Assembly (NCBI RefSeq): GCF_000503215.1
Contig: NZ_AYTD01000013.1
Span: forward strand, 486,009-550,008
Length of the DNA stretch: 64,000 bases
Direction: 5' to 3'
Origin: Pseudomonas canadensis
GTDB lineage: Bacteria; Pseudomonadota; Gammaproteobacteria; Pseudomonadales; Pseudomonadaceae
The translations under genes and the position numbers were made by a program. The notes beneath the pieces are model-generated. The model ran no database searches. It was not told the origin of the DNA and saw only the letters and a program-made list of their open reading frames with translations. Shown piece after piece: positions 43,856 to 52,789 of the stretch (its first letter is position 1; every line of letters starts with the position of its first letter).

Positions 43856-44642
43856 AATACGCCGGGTCCTTGAAGCCGAGCTGGTAGCAGATTTCATTGG
43901 CGGAACTGCCGGTGAACAGCAGCAGGCGCTTGGCTTCCTGCATCACGCGCTCAAGAATCAGGCGCTTGGACGGCAGGTCGGCCAGGCGCCGGCATACCTC
44001 ATTCAGGCGTGCCTCGGTCACGCCAATCCCCTCGGCATAGCGCGCCAGCGGCCAGTGTTCCAAGTAGTGCGCCTCGATCAACTCGTTGAAGCGATGGAAG
44101 ATGCGCAGGTCTTCGTGGCGGGTCGGGCGCGCGGGTAACGAGTGGGCGCACAGCCGCAGCAGGCGAATCATGATCAGCCGCGTCAGGCTATCCAGTGCCG
44201 CCGCGCGCCCTGCCCGCTCGGCGTTGATCTCATCGTTCAACTCTTCGAACAATCGATCCAGGCCTTGATCACCCACCGTCAGCGCCACGCAGGCGGCGCC
44301 GGACGCCAGGCTGGGGTCGGCGTCGATCAATCCCCACACCAACTGCTGACGCACGGTCAGCACATGCCCATCGGCATCCGCCTCGGTGACGAAGGCGTGG
44401 GGCACCGTGGGCGGCGTGAGGAAGAACATCGGCCCGGACTCCAGGTACTGACGGTCATCCAAGTACACCCGCACCGCGCCGCTTTTCACGTAATGCACCT
44501 GGAAAAACCGGTCATGCCGATGCACGGGCATGTTGCGCCCGAAAAAGCCCGCCAGGTTGCCGAGCTTGTCGTAGTGCACCTCGGCATCGCTGTAACGCTG
44601 GTCGTAGACCTGCCCGATATTGATATTGGGAATCGGCTGCAC
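43782..44642 (-). CDS. hpaA: AraC-family regulator HpaA of 4-hydroxyphenylacetate catabolism
   Basis: A 286-residue activator. The N-terminal half is a cupin-like effector domain with [20 protein letters not shown] and [17 protein letters not shown], typical of HpaA. The C-terminal 100 residues are the AraC domain ([39 protein letters not shown]). HpaA senses 4-hydroxyphenylacetate and activates the hydroxylase genes in enterobacteria. It starts at GTG 44642 with AAGGGGG upstream, and is divergent from hpaG1. Its last 74 bp overlap the NodT gene on the opposite strand, an unusually tight junction between two functional blocks. Confidence 0.88.
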   Translation of the reverse strand: MQPIPNINIGQVYDQRYSDAEVHYDKLGNLAGFFGRNMPVHRHDRFFQVHYVKSGAVRVYLDDRQYLESGPMFFLTPPTVPHAFVTEADADGHVLTVRQQLVWGLIDADPSLASGAACVALTVGDQGLDRLFEELNDEINAERAGRAAALDSLTRLIMIRLLRLCAHSLPARPTRHEDLRIFHRFNELIEAHYLEHWPLARYAEGIGVTEARLNEVCRRLADLPSKRLILERVMQEAKRLLLFTGSSANEICYQLGFKDPAYFSRFFLRYAQVTPGEYRLRQSGLR

Positions 44643-44715
44643 GCTGCCCCCTTGTTGTTATTTGAATGCCAGGGATTTTGCCACGCTTGACGGTAGTTAA
44701 CATATTAATTATAAC

Positions 44716-44729
44716 GTTAACAACTTAAC
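44716..44729. promoter_or_regulatory. Candidate HpaR operator at the hpaG1 promoter
   Basis: GTTAA-CAAC-TTAAC, a 5-4-5 inverted repeat 41 bp before the hpaG1 ATG, followed by GAAC. The same pattern, GTTAA-TAAT-TTAAC followed by GAAA, is found at the hpaR promoter (52608-52621). More GTTAAC-type half-sites lie just upstream (44696-44700). Confidence 0.65.
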
Positions 44730-44769
44730 GAACTGCCTATGCAGCAGTCGCCACCGCCAGGAGAAACGC

Positions 44770-45435
44770 ATGAGCCGTACCCTGCATGATGTTGCCAGCG
44801 GCACCCTGTTCGGCGTTGCGCTGAACTACCAGGGCCTGCTGGACCAGCATCTCGCCGCCTTCCAGCAGGCGCCCTACCAGAAGCCGCCGACCAAGCCGGT
44901 GCTGTTTATCAAGACCCCGAATACGCGCAATCAGCACGATGCGGTGGTGCGTCACCCACAGGGCGAACGCCTGCAACCCGGCCCGGCATTGGGCGTGGTG
45001 ATCGGCCAGCGCGCCAGCCGCGTCAGCCTGGACAATGCCATGGCCCACGTGGCCGGTTATGCGGTGGTCAACGAGTTCAGCCTGCCGGAAGACAGCTACT
45101 ACCGCCCCGCCGTCAAAGCCAAATGCCGCGATGGGTTCTGCGCGCTGGGGCCGGCGTTCGTGCCACGGGACCAGGTGGGCAACCCCAACCAACTGAGCCT
45201 CAAGCTGTGGGTCAACGGCGAACTGCGCCAGGAAAACTCCACCGCGAACTGGGTGCGGGACATCCCGCAATTGATCGCAGAGATCAGCGAGTTCATGACC
45301 CTGTACCCCGGCGACGTGCTGATCACCGGCACGCCCGAAGACCGTGTGGATGTGGTGCCGGGCGACACCGTTGAAGTAGAGATCAGTGGCGTGGGCCGCC
45401 TGACCAGCCATATCCAGGCGGAGACCCCAGCATGA
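44770..45435 (+). CDS. hpaG1: HpaG1: N-terminal-type subunit of 4-hydroxyphenylacetate degradation isomerase/decarboxylase
   Basis: A 221-residue fumarylacetoacetate-hydrolase-family enzyme. The FAH metal-binding pattern is present (GPALGVVIGQ, EFSLPEDSYYRP, KCRDGFCALGPAFVP, PGDVLITGTPE). In E. coli HpaG is one fused protein that decarboxylates 5-oxopent-3-ene-1,2,5-tricarboxylate and isomerises the product; here the halves are separate genes with an ATGA overlap. It is the first gene of the hpa operon, with CAGGAGA before its ATG and a candidate HpaR operator upstream. Confidence 0.88.
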   Translation: MSRTLHDVASGTLFGVALNYQGLLDQHLAAFQQAPYQKPPTKPVLFIKTPNTRNQHDAVVRHPQGERLQPGPALGVVIGQRASRVSLDNAMAHVAGYAVVNEFSLPEDSYYRPAVKAKCRDGFCALGPAFVPRDQVGNPNQLSLKLWVNGELRQENSTANWVRDIPQLIAEISEFMTLYPGDVLITGTPEDRVDVVPGDTVEVEISGVGRLTSHIQAETPA

Positions 45436-46202
45436 AACACGCCCGCATCCGCTATGAAGATAAAATCCACGCCGTAACGGTCGAAGCCGACAATGCCGTA
45501 CGCCTGAACGACGGTCGCCTGCTCGCCGAAGATCAGGTCGAGTGGCTGCCCCCGGCCACCGGCAACATGTTCGCCCTCGGCTTGAACTACGCTGACCACG
45601 CCGCTGAACTGGCCTTCACGCCGCCGACCGAACCGCTGGCGTTCATCAAGTCCGTCGGCACCTACACCGGCCACCGCCAGGTCACCTGGCGCCCGGATAA
45701 CGTCGCCTACATGCACTACGAGTGCGAGCTGGTGGCGGTCATCGGCAAGGCCGCGCGCAACGTCAAACGTGCCGACGCCCTGGACTACCTGACCGGCTAC
45801 ACGGTGTGCAACGACTACGCGATCCGCGACTACCTGGAAAACTACTACCGCCCCAACCTGCGCGTGAAAAACCGCGACGCCACCACCCCGGTCGGCCCGT
45901 GGATCGTCGACGTGGCTGAAGTGCCCGACCCAGGCAACCTGACCCTGCGTACCTGGATCAACGGTGAACTGCGCCAGGAGGGCAGCACCCGCGACATGAT
46001 TTTCGACATCCCCTATCTCATCGAATACCTGTCTAGCTTCATGACCTTGCAACCGGGCGACATGATCGCCACCGGCACGCCCGAGGGCCTGGCCGATGTG
46101 GTGCCTGGCGATGAAGTGGTGGTGGAAGTCGAAGGCGTGGGCCGCCTGGTCAACCGAATTGTCAGCGAGGCGGAGTTCTTCTCTGCCCGGAAAGAGGCGT
46201 AA
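45432..46202 (+). CDS. hpaG2: HpaG2: C-terminal-type subunit of 4-hydroxyphenylacetate degradation isomerase/decarboxylase
   Basis: A 256-residue FAH-family enzyme, partner of the preceding one. The ligand motif is MHYECELVAVIGKAARNVKR (the Glu residues bind the divalent metal), with VCNDYAIRDYLENYYRPN and the end motif GDMIATGTPEGLADVVPGDEV. Together the two subunits convert 5-oxopent-3-ene-1,2,5-tricarboxylate to 2-oxohept-ene-dioate. It is coupled to hpaG1 by ATGA. Confidence 0.9.
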   Translation: MKHARIRYEDKIHAVTVEADNAVRLNDGRLLAEDQVEWLPPATGNMFALGLNYADHAAELAFTPPTEPLAFIKSVGTYTGHRQVTWRPDNVAYMHYECELVAVIGKAARNVKRADALDYLTGYTVCNDYAIRDYLENYYRPNLRVKNRDATTPVGPWIVDVAEVPDPGNLTLRTWINGELRQEGSTRDMIFDIPYLIEYLSSFMTLQPGDMIATGTPEGLADVVPGDEVVVEVEGVGRLVNRIVSEAEFFSARKEA

Positions 46203-46207
46203 GCAGC

Positions 46208-47668
46208 ATGATCAAACACTGGATCAACGGCCGCGAGGTCGAAAGCAAAGACACCTTTATCAACTACAACCCGGCCACCGGCGAAGCGATTGGTGAGGTT
46301 GCCAGCGGCGGTGCCGAGGAAGTCGCGTTGGCCGTGGCGGCAGCCAAGGAAGCCTTCCCCAAGTGGGCTAATACTCCGGCCAAGGAGCGCGCACGCCTGA
46401 TGCGCAAGCTCGGTGAATTGATCGAACAGAACGTGCCGCACCTGGCCGAGCTGGAAACCCTCGACACCGGCCTGCCCATCCACCAGACCAAGAACGTGTT
46501 GATCCCACGGGCTTCGCACAACTTCGACTTCTTCGCCGAAGTCTGCACGCGCATGGACGGCCACAGCTACCCGGTGGACGACCAGATGCTCAACTACACC
46601 CTCTACCAACCGGTAGGCGTGTGCGGGTTGGTGTCGCCGTGGAACGTGCCGTTCATGACCGCCACTTGGAAGACCGCGCCGTGCCTGGCACTGGGTAATA
46701 CGGCAGTGCTGAAGATGTCGGAACTGTCGCCGCTGACCGCTAATGAACTGGGGCGCCTGGCGGTGGAAGCCGGCATCCCCAACGGCGTGCTCAATGTGAT
46801 CCAGGGCTATGGCGCCACGGCCGGTGATGCGCTGGTGCGCCACCCGGACGTGCGGGCAATTTCCTTTACCGGCGGCACCGCCACCGGCAAGAAGATCATG
46901 CAGACCGCTGGCCTGAAGAAGTACTCCATGGAGCTGGGCGGCAAGTCGCCGGTGCTGATCTTCGAGGACGCCGACCTGGAGCGCGCCCTCGACGCGGCGC
47001 TGTTTACCATCTTCTCCCTGAACGGCGAGCGCTGCACCGCCGGCAGCCGGATCTTTATCCAGGAAAGCGTGTACCCGCAGTTCGTCGCCGAATTTGCAGC
47101 GCGCGCCAAACGCCTGATCGTCGGTGACCCTCAGGATCCGAAGACCCAAGTCGGTTCGATGATCACCCAGGCGCATTACGACAAGGTCACCGGCTACATC
47201 AGGATTGGTCTCGAGGAAGGCGCCACCTTGCTCGCCGGTGGCCTGGAACGCCCGGCCAACCTGCCGGCGCATTTAAGCAAAGGGCAGTTCATCCAGCCGA
47301 CCGTATTTGCCGATGTGAACAACAAGATGCGCATCGCCCAGGAAGAAATCTTCGGCCCGGTGGTGTGCCTGATCCCGTTCAAGGACGAAGCCGAGGCCCT
47401 GCAATTGGCCAACGACACCGAGTACGGCCTGGCCTCCTACATCTGGACCCAGGACATCGGCAAGGCCCATCGCCTGGCGCGCGGGATTGAAGCCGGCATG
47501 GTATTTATCAACAGCCAGAACGTGCGCGACCTGCGCCAGCCGTTCGGCGGGGTCAAGGGCTCCGGCACCGGGCGTGAAGGTGGCCAGTACAGCTTTGAAG
47601 TGTTTGCCGAGATCAAGAACGTGTGCATTTCCATGGGCAGCCATCACATCCCGCGTTGGGGTGTGTAG
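46208..47668 (+). CDS. hpaE: 5-carboxymethyl-2-hydroxymuconate semialdehyde dehydrogenase
   Basis: A 486-residue NAD-dependent aldehyde dehydrogenase. The landmarks are the cofactor site PWNVPFMTATWK, FTGGTATGKKIM, the catalytic Glu in MELGGKSPVLIF and the catalytic Cys in NGERCTAGSR. It oxidises the ring-cleavage product of HpaD. It lies 5 bp after hpaG2. A REP doublet separates it from hpaD. Confidence 0.92.
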   Translation: MIKHWINGREVESKDTFINYNPATGEAIGEVASGGAEEVALAVAAAKEAFPKWANTPAKERARLMRKLGELIEQNVPHLAELETLDTGLPIHQTKNVLIPRASHNFDFFAEVCTRMDGHSYPVDDQMLNYTLYQPVGVCGLVSPWNVPFMTATWKTAPCLALGNTAVLKMSELSPLTANELGRLAVEAGIPNGVLNVIQGYGATAGDALVRHPDVRAISFTGGTATGKKIMQTAGLKKYSMELGGKSPVLIFEDADLERALDAALFTIFSLNGERCTAGSRIFIQESVYPQFVAEFAARAKRLIVGDPQDPKTQVGSMITQAHYDKVTGYIRIGLEEGATLLAGGLERPANLPAHLSKGQFIQPTVFADVNNKMRIAQEEIFGPVVCLIPFKDEAEALQLANDTEYGLASYIWTQDIGKAHRLARGIEAGMVFINSQNVRDLRQPFGGVKGSGTGREGGQYSFEVFAEIKNVCISMGSHHIPRWGV

Positions 47669-47689
47669 TTCGCACATGTTTGCTTTCCT

Positions 47690-47776
47690 GTGGGAGCCGG
47701 GCTTGCCCGCGATGCAATCGACTCGGTACACCTGAGACACCGCGTCGCCTGCATCGCGGGCAAGCCCGGCTCCCAC
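47690..47776. repeat. REP doublet 5 (inverted pair) inside the hpa operon
   Basis: GTGGGAGCCGGGCTTGCCCG and its complement, enclosing about 45 bp, between hpaE and hpaD. Unlike the other doublets this one is inside what should be one transcript, where it may act as a stability or attenuation element. Confidence 0.9.
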
Positions 47777-47822
47777 AAGGATCTCGCTGGCCTTACAACA
47801 ATAACTATTCAGGAGAATCATC

Positions 47823-48680
47823 ATGGGCGAAGTGGTCCTGGCGGCGAAGATCTGCCACGTACCGTCGATGTACCTGTCGGAACTGCCCGGCAAGCATCAC
47901 GGCTGTCGCGAAGCGGCGATTGCCGGGCATAAGGAAATCGGCCGTCGCGCCCGCGAACTGGGCGCCGACACGGCGGTAGTGTTCGACGTGCACTGGCTGG
48001 TCAACAGCGGTTACCACGTCAACTGCGGCGAGCAGTTCCAGGGCACCTACACCAGCAACGAGCTGCCGCACTTCATCAAGAACATGGACTACGCCTACCC
48101 CGGTTGCCCCGAGCTGGGCGAATTGATCGCCGCCGAGGCCAACGCGGCCGGCGTGCGCAGCATGGCCCACAACATCCCGAGCCTGGAGCTGGAATACGGC
48201 ACGCTGGTGCCCATGCGCTACATGCACATGGGGGTGCCGGAGGATGAGACATTCAAGGTCATTTCCATCGCCGCCTGGTGCGCCTGGCATCGCCTGGAAG
48301 ACAGCTTTGCCTTTGGCGCCGCCGTGCGCCGGGCCATCGAGAAGAGCGACCGCAAGGTGCTGGTGCTGGCCTCCGGCTCACTGTCCCACCGCTTCTCGGA
48401 TGACCGCCAGGCCGAAGCGAATATCCACAACTGGACCCGCGAGTTCGACAAGCAGATGGACCTGCATGTGGTGGAGATGTGGAAGCAAGGCCGCTTCAAG
48501 GAGTTCTGCGCGATGCTGCCGGACTACGCCGAACACTGCTTCGGCGAAGGCAAGATGCACGACACCGCCATGCTCCTGGGGCTGCTCGGTGGGCCGGACT
48601 ATGCCAAGGCGGCGGAGATCATTACGCCGCCGTTCGGCAGCTCGGGCACCGGCCAGATCAACGCGATTTTCCCGCTGTAA
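47823..48680 (+). CDS. hpaD: 3,4-dihydroxyphenylacetate 2,3-dioxygenase
   Basis: A 285-residue extradiol ring-cleaving dioxygenase of the LigB type. The start matches the family closely: AKICHVPSMYLSELPGKHHG, in which the first His is an Fe ligand, then VFDVHWLVNSGYHVNC. The later part carries LVLASGSLSHRF and the C-terminal FGSSGTGQINAIFPL. It opens the homoprotocatechuate ring next to the hydroxyls. AGGAGA precedes the ATG after the REP doublet. Confidence 0.93.
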   Translation: MGEVVLAAKICHVPSMYLSELPGKHHGCREAAIAGHKEIGRRARELGADTAVVFDVHWLVNSGYHVNCGEQFQGTYTSNELPHFIKNMDYAYPGCPELGELIAAEANAAGVRSMAHNIPSLELEYGTLVPMRYMHMGVPEDETFKVISIAAWCAWHRLEDSFAFGAAVRRAIEKSDRKVLVLASGSLSHRFSDDRQAEANIHNWTREFDKQMDLHVVEMWKQGRFKEFCAMLPDYAEHCFGEGKMHDTAMLLGLLGGPDYAKAAEIITPPFGSSGTGQINAIFPL

Positions 48681-48695
48681 ACCTGGGAGAAACCC

Positions 48696-49088
48696 ATGCC
48701 GCACTTTATCGCCGAGTACACCGACAACATCGAACAACAGGCCGACCTGCCCGGCCTGTTTGAACAGGTCCACCGCGTGCTGGGAGACAGTGGCGTATTC
48801 CCCCTCGGCGGTATCCGCAGCCGTGGCGTGCGCCTGGACACCTGGCGCATGGCCGACGGCAAGCACGACTACGCCTTTGTGCACATGACCCTCAAGGTCG
48901 GCCACGGTCGCGACCTGGCCACGCGCCAAGCGGTAGCCGAGGCGTTGTTTGCGGTGATCACCACACACTTCGCCGAGCTGCAGGCGCAACGTTTGCTGGC
49001 GCTGTCGTTCGAGATGGTCGAGCTGCACCCGCAGCTGAATTTCAAGCAGAACAATGTGCATGCGTTCCTGAACAACCCGACGGGGTAG
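48696..49088 (+). CDS. hpaF: 5-carboxymethyl-2-hydroxymuconate delta-isomerase
   Basis: A 130-residue tautomerase-fold isomerase. It begins MPHFIAEYTDNI, with the N-terminal Pro2 that acts as catalytic base once Met is removed, and has the usual length of about 126-130. Further family residues are GGIRSRGVRLDTWRMADG and LNFKQNNVH. It has GGGAGA before the start and is 15 bp after hpaD. Confidence 0.92.
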   Translation: MPHFIAEYTDNIEQQADLPGLFEQVHRVLGDSGVFPLGGIRSRGVRLDTWRMADGKHDYAFVHMTLKVGHGRDLATRQAVAEALFAVITTHFAELQAQRLLALSFEMVELHPQLNFKQNNVHAFLNNPTG

Positions 49089-49134
49089 ATCCCGTCGCTC
49101 CCCTCACGGCCTCTCAGACAAAAAGTACAACATC

Positions 49135-50439
49135 ATGAGCACAGCCCAATCGACTGCCAGCCGCGTGCTGGCCGAGCATGACCGCACCCATCGTTCAGTG
49201 ACCTGGCGCCTGATGCCGCTGTTGCTGGTGTGTTACCTGTTCGCCCATCTGGACCGCATCAACATCGGCTTCGCCAAGATGCAGATGAGCAGCGACCTGC
49301 AGTTCAGCGACACGGTGTACGGCTTCGGCGCCGGGTTGTTCTTTATCGCCTACGCGTTGTTTGGCGTGCCGAGCAACATGGCGCTGGACCGCGTCGGCCC
49401 ACGGCGCTGGATCGCCAGCCTGATGGTGGTGTGGGGCCTGCTGTCCACCGGCATGCTGTGGGTAGACAGTGCCAAGGGCTTCTACGTGCTGCGCTTTCTG
49501 CTGGGGGTCGCCGAGGCCGGCTTTTTCCCAGGCATCCTGGTGTTTCTCAACCGCTGGTACCCGGCACGCCGCCGCGCCCAGGTCACCGCGTTGTTTGCCA
49601 TCGCCGTGCCCATGGCCGGCGTGCTGGGCGGGCCGTTGTCCGGGGCGATCCTCGAACATTTCCATGATGTGGGCGGCCTGCGCGGCTGGCAGTGGATGTT
49701 CCTGATCGAGGGCCTGCCGGTGGTGCTGCTGGGGCTGGTGGTGCTCAAGTGGTTGCCGGACGGTTTCGACTCGGTGCACTGGTTGACCGCCGAGCAAAAA
49801 CTTCAGTTGCACACCCAACTGCGCAGCGAAGAACAGCGCAAGACCATCACCTCGTTCGGCGGCATCCTGCGCGACCCGCAGGTGTGGTTGCTGGTGGCGG
49901 TGTATTTCGCGGTGATGCTGGCGGTGAACACCCTGGCGTTCTGGATGCCCACGCTGATCCACGGCGCCGGTATCGGCCGCGACAGCCAGGTCGGCCTACT
50001 GAGTGCCGTGCCGTACCTGGCCGGGTGTTTCTTCATGATCGGATGCGGGCGCTCGTCCGATCGCCACCGCGAACGTCGCTGGCACCTGTGCGTGCCGCTG
50101 CTGATGGCTGCCGTCGGCATCGCCGTGGCGGGCCTGGCGCCGGGCAACCCGCTGCTGGTGATGGGCGGGTTGGTGGTCGCTGGCATGGGTGCCAGCGCGG
50201 CCTTGCCGATGTTCTGGCAACTGCCGCCAGCGTTTCTCTCCAACACCACCCAGGCGGCCGGCATCGCCATGATCAGCTCGTTCGGCAGCGTCGCCGCGTT
50301 CCTCGCGCCCTACCTGATCGGCTGGATGCGCGACGCCACCCAGAGCGCCAGCCTGGCGCTGTACGTACTCGCTGCATTTATCGCCCTCGGCGGCCTGCTG
50401 GTGCTGCGCACCCACGCCGCCATCGTCAATCCCCTTTAA
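49135..50439 (+). CDS. hpaX: 4-hydroxyphenylacetate permease (MFS, anion:cation symporter family)
   Basis: A 434-residue major facilitator protein with about 12 helices. It shows the ACS-family signature [16 protein letters not shown] near residue 37, [17 protein letters not shown] in the 2-3 loop, and [26 protein letters not shown] near residue 125. This subfamily imports aromatic acids; position in the hpa operon identifies the substrate as 4-hydroxyphenylacetate or its hydroxylated product. Confidence 0.88.
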   Translation: MSTAQSTASRVLAEHDRTHRSVTWRLMPLLLVCYLFAHLDRINIGFAKMQMSSDLQFSDTVYGFGAGLFFIAYALFGVPSNMALDRVGPRRWIASLMVVWGLLSTGMLWVDSAKGFYVLRFLLGVAEAGFFPGILVFLNRWYPARRRAQVTALFAIAVPMAGVLGGPLSGAILEHFHDVGGLRGWQWMFLIEGLPVVLLGLVVLKWLPDGFDSVHWLTAEQKLQLHTQLRSEEQRKTITSFGGILRDPQVWLLVAVYFAVMLAVNTLAFWMPTLIHGAGIGRDSQVGLLSAVPYLAGCFFMIGCGRSSDRHRERRWHLCVPLLMAAVGIAVAGLAPGNPLLVMGGLVVAGMGASAALPMFWQLPPAFLSNTTQAAGIAMISSFGSVAAFLAPYLIGWMRDATQSASLALYVLAAFIALGGLLVLRTHAAIVNPL

Positions 50440-50450
50440 GGACCGTTGCC

Positions 50451-51254
50451 ATGCTCGACTCCCTGCAAATTCTTGCCGCCGCTGCCCACCTGGACCGCGC
50501 CGAACGCAGCCGCGAACAAGTGCGCCAGTTTTCCCTCGACTACCCAGGCATCACCATTGAGGATGCCTACGCGATCCAACGCGCCTGGGTCGCGCAGAAG
50601 ATTCAAGACGGCCGCACGCTGAAGGGCCACAAGATCGGCCTCACCTCGCGGGCCATGCAGGTTTCGTCAAACATCACCGAACCGGACTACGGCGCCCTGC
50701 TCGATGACATGTTCTTCGACGAAGGCAGCGACATTCCCTTCGAACGCTTCATCGTGCCGCGAGTGGAAGTGGAGCTGGCGTTTATCCTCGGCAAACCCCT
50801 CAAGGGCCCGAACTGCACGGTGTTCGATGTGCTCGACGCCACCGAATGGGTGATCCCGGCGCTGGAGATCATCGACGCACGCATCCAGCAGGTCGACCCG
50901 CACACCAACGCGACGCGCAAGGTCTTTGACACCATCTCCGACAACGCCGCGAATGCCGGCGTGGTGCTGGGCGGCCGTGCCGTGCGCCCCACCGAGATCG
51001 ACCTGCGCAAAGTGCCGGCGGTGCTGTACCGCAACGGCGTGATCGAGGAATCCGGCGTTTCCGCCGCCGTGCTCAACCACCCGGCCAAAGGCGTGGCCTG
51101 GCTGGCGAACAAACTGACACCGTATGACGTAACCCTGCTGCCGGGGCAGATCATCCTCGGCGGCTCGTTTACGCGCCCGGTCGCGGCTCGCCCTGGCGAC
51201 ACCTTCCACGTCGACTACGACCTGCTCGGCTCGATCGCCTGCCGCTTCGTCTGA
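50451..51254 (+). CDS. hpaH: 2-oxo-hept-4-ene-1,7-dioate hydratase
   Basis: A 267-residue hydratase of the FAH-related hydratase/decarboxylase family. Markers are [36 protein letters not shown] with metal-binding Glu residues, and [13 protein letters not shown] near the end. It adds water to 2-oxohept-4-ene-1,7-dioate. It starts 11 bp after hpaX with AAGGA upstream; the frame is open long before this ATG but the upstream part is a shadow of hpaX. Confidence 0.92.
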   Translation: MLDSLQILAAAAHLDRAERSREQVRQFSLDYPGITIEDAYAIQRAWVAQKIQDGRTLKGHKIGLTSRAMQVSSNITEPDYGALLDDMFFDEGSDIPFERFIVPRVEVELAFILGKPLKGPNCTVFDVLDATEWVIPALEIIDARIQQVDPHTNATRKVFDTISDNAANAGVVLGGRAVRPTEIDLRKVPAVLYRNGVIEESGVSAAVLNHPAKGVAWLANKLTPYDVTLLPGQIILGGSFTRPVAARPGDTFHVDYDLLGSIACRFV

Positions 51255-51270
51255 ACCCTGGAGGATTGCC

Positions 51271-52071
51271 ATGGACATGCCCGTCAACCGCTTCAAACAA
51301 CGCCTGCGCAACGGCGACGTACAGATCGGCCTGTGGCTCGGCATGGCCGACGCCTATTGCGCGGAACTGGCCGCCAATGCCGGTTTCGACTGGCTGCTGA
51401 TCGACGGCGAACATGCGCCCAACCACCTGCAAGGCATGCTCGCCCAGTTGCAGGCCGTGGCACCCTACCCCAGCCAGGCGCTGATCCGCCCGGTGATCGG
51501 AGACAGCGCATTGATCAAGCAACTGCTGGATATCGGCGCCCAGACCCTGCTGGTACCTATGGTCGAAAGTGCCGCCCAGGCCCGCGAACTGGTGCGCGCG
51601 ATGCGTTATCCACCCCAAGGGATCCGGGGTGTGGGCAGTGCACTAGCGCGGGCTTCACGTTGGAACAGCATCCCTGGCTACCTCGACCAGGCGGATGAAC
51701 AGATGTGCCTGCTGGTGCAGATCGAAAACCTTGAAGGCCTGGCTAACCTGGATGAGATTGCCGCCGTCGAGGGCGTAGACGGTGTGTTTATAGGCCCGGC
51801 GGATTTGAGTGCGTCGATGGGGCATCGCGGCAATCCTGGGCATCCCGAGGTGCAAGCGGCGATTGAAGACGCCATCGGGCGCATCGTGAAGTCGGGCAAG
51901 GCGGCAGGCATTCTCAGCGCGGATGAAGGCTTGGCGCGGCGCTACATCGAGCTGGGCGCGACCTTTGTGGCAGTGGGCGTGGATACCACGGTATTGATGC
52001 GCGGATTGCAGGCGCTGGCCGGCAAGTTCAAAGGCGTTCCCACGCCAACCCACGCCGGTAGCGTGTATTAA
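51271..52071 (+). CDS. hpaI: 4-hydroxy-2-oxoheptane-1,7-dioate aldolase
   Basis: A 266-residue class II HpcH/HpaI aldolase. It has [32 protein letters not shown] (catalytic His), the [17 protein letters not shown] segment with a metal-binding Glu, and [14 protein letters not shown]. It cleaves the substrate to pyruvate and succinate semialdehyde and is the last gene of the operon. GGAGG precedes the start. Confidence 0.93.
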   Translation: MDMPVNRFKQRLRNGDVQIGLWLGMADAYCAELAANAGFDWLLIDGEHAPNHLQGMLAQLQAVAPYPSQALIRPVIGDSALIKQLLDIGAQTLLVPMVESAAQARELVRAMRYPPQGIRGVGSALARASRWNSIPGYLDQADEQMCLLVQIENLEGLANLDEIAAVEGVDGVFIGPADLSASMGHRGNPGHPEVQAAIEDAIGRIVKSGKAAGILSADEGLARRYIELGATFVAVGVDTTVLMRGLQALAGKFKGVPTPTHAGSVY

Positions 52072-52076
52072 CCCCC

Positions 52077-52144
52077 TGTAGGAGCCCGGTTTGCCGGCGA
52101 TGGCGATCTTGAAGACGCTATCGCCGGCAAGCCGGGCTTCTACA
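52077..52144. repeat. REP doublet 6 (inverted pair) between hpaI and hpaR
   Basis: TGTAGGAGCCCGGTTTGCCG and its near-complement with a short spacer. It lies between the convergent hpaI and hpaR genes, where no other terminator is visible, so it may also end transcription from both sides. Confidence 0.88.
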
Positions 52145-52154
52145 GGGGGGTGAC

Positions 52155-52583
52155 TCAACGCCTGAGGTTGATGTTCTTCAAGTCATCCAGCAGACCCAAC
52201 AGGGTCTGCAACTTCTCTTCACCCAACTGATCCTGCAAGCGCTGGTAGTTGGCCTCCATGCATTGGCTCATGGACTCGAAACTCGCCTTGCCCTTGTCGG
52301 CCAATGTCACCAGCACCCGGCGCTGGTCCTGCTCGGCTTTGCGCCGGTGCACCATGCCGGCGGTTTCCATGCGCACCAGCACGCCGGTCATGCTCGGCTT
52401 GAGGATGCAGGCCAGTTCGGCCAGTTGGTAGATCTCCAACTCACCGTACTGTTCAAGGATGCGGATGATCCGCCATTGCTGTTCGGTCAGGCCGTGTTCG
52501 TTCAAGGACGGGCGAAAGAAACTCATCGCGGCTTCGCGGGCTTGCAGCAAGGTCAAGGTCAGGGACTGGCGAGGTTTGAGCAT
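52155..52583 (-). CDS. hpaR: Homoprotocatechuate operon repressor, MarR family
   Basis: A 142-residue MarR-type repressor. The winged-helix core is at residues 31-95 (HGLTEQQWRIIRILEQYGEL, then QLAELACILKPSMTG and the wing RKAEQDQRRVLVTLADKG). In E. coli HpaR represses the meta-cleavage operon and is released by 4-hydroxyphenylacetate or homoprotocatechuate. It is convergent with hpaI, and its own promoter carries the same inverted repeat as the hpaG1 promoter. Confidence 0.92.
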   Translation of the reverse strand: MLKPRQSLTLTLLQAREAAMSFFRPSLNEHGLTEQQWRIIRILEQYGELEIYQLAELACILKPSMTGVLVRMETAGMVHRRKAEQDQRRVLVTLADKGKASFESMSQCMEANYQRLQDQLGEEKLQTLLGLLDDLKNINLRR

Positions 52584-52607
52584 AGGATCAGGGTCACGAC
52601 GTATTTA

Positions 52608-52621
52608 GTTAATAATTTAAC
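52608..52621. promoter_or_regulatory. Candidate HpaR operator at the hpaR promoter
   Basis: GTTAA-TAAT-TTAAC, the second copy of the 5-4-5 inverted repeat, located 25 bp before the hpaR start (reading from the minus strand). It supports autoregulation and joint control of hpaG1EDFXHI. Confidence 0.65.
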
Positions 52622-52701
52622 GAAACTCTAGCATTCCCAGTCCTGGAGCGCGCTATAACTTGTCTATCGCACCGCCCATGGCGCGCAGAATCAAAAGCCT
52701 G

Positions 52702-52719
52702 GGCACGCAGGATCAAGAC
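52702..52719 (+). promoter_or_regulatory. Monoamine-regulon motif, copy 1 (before the FAD oxidoreductase gene)
   Basis: GGCACGCAGGATCAAGAC starts 88 bp before the ATG at 52790. It is one of four 18-bp matches to GGCASRCAGRRNMAAGMC in this region; similarity to the porin copy extends a further 25 bp downstream (both end in CCCTAATG). The likely binder is the FeaR-type regulator. Confidence 0.6.
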
Positions 52720-52789
52720 TTCCACCCCGCCAGGGCCCCTAATGGAGGCATCCGCTTTAGAGCCTTCCTTCACCTTTTCAGGCTGCGCC

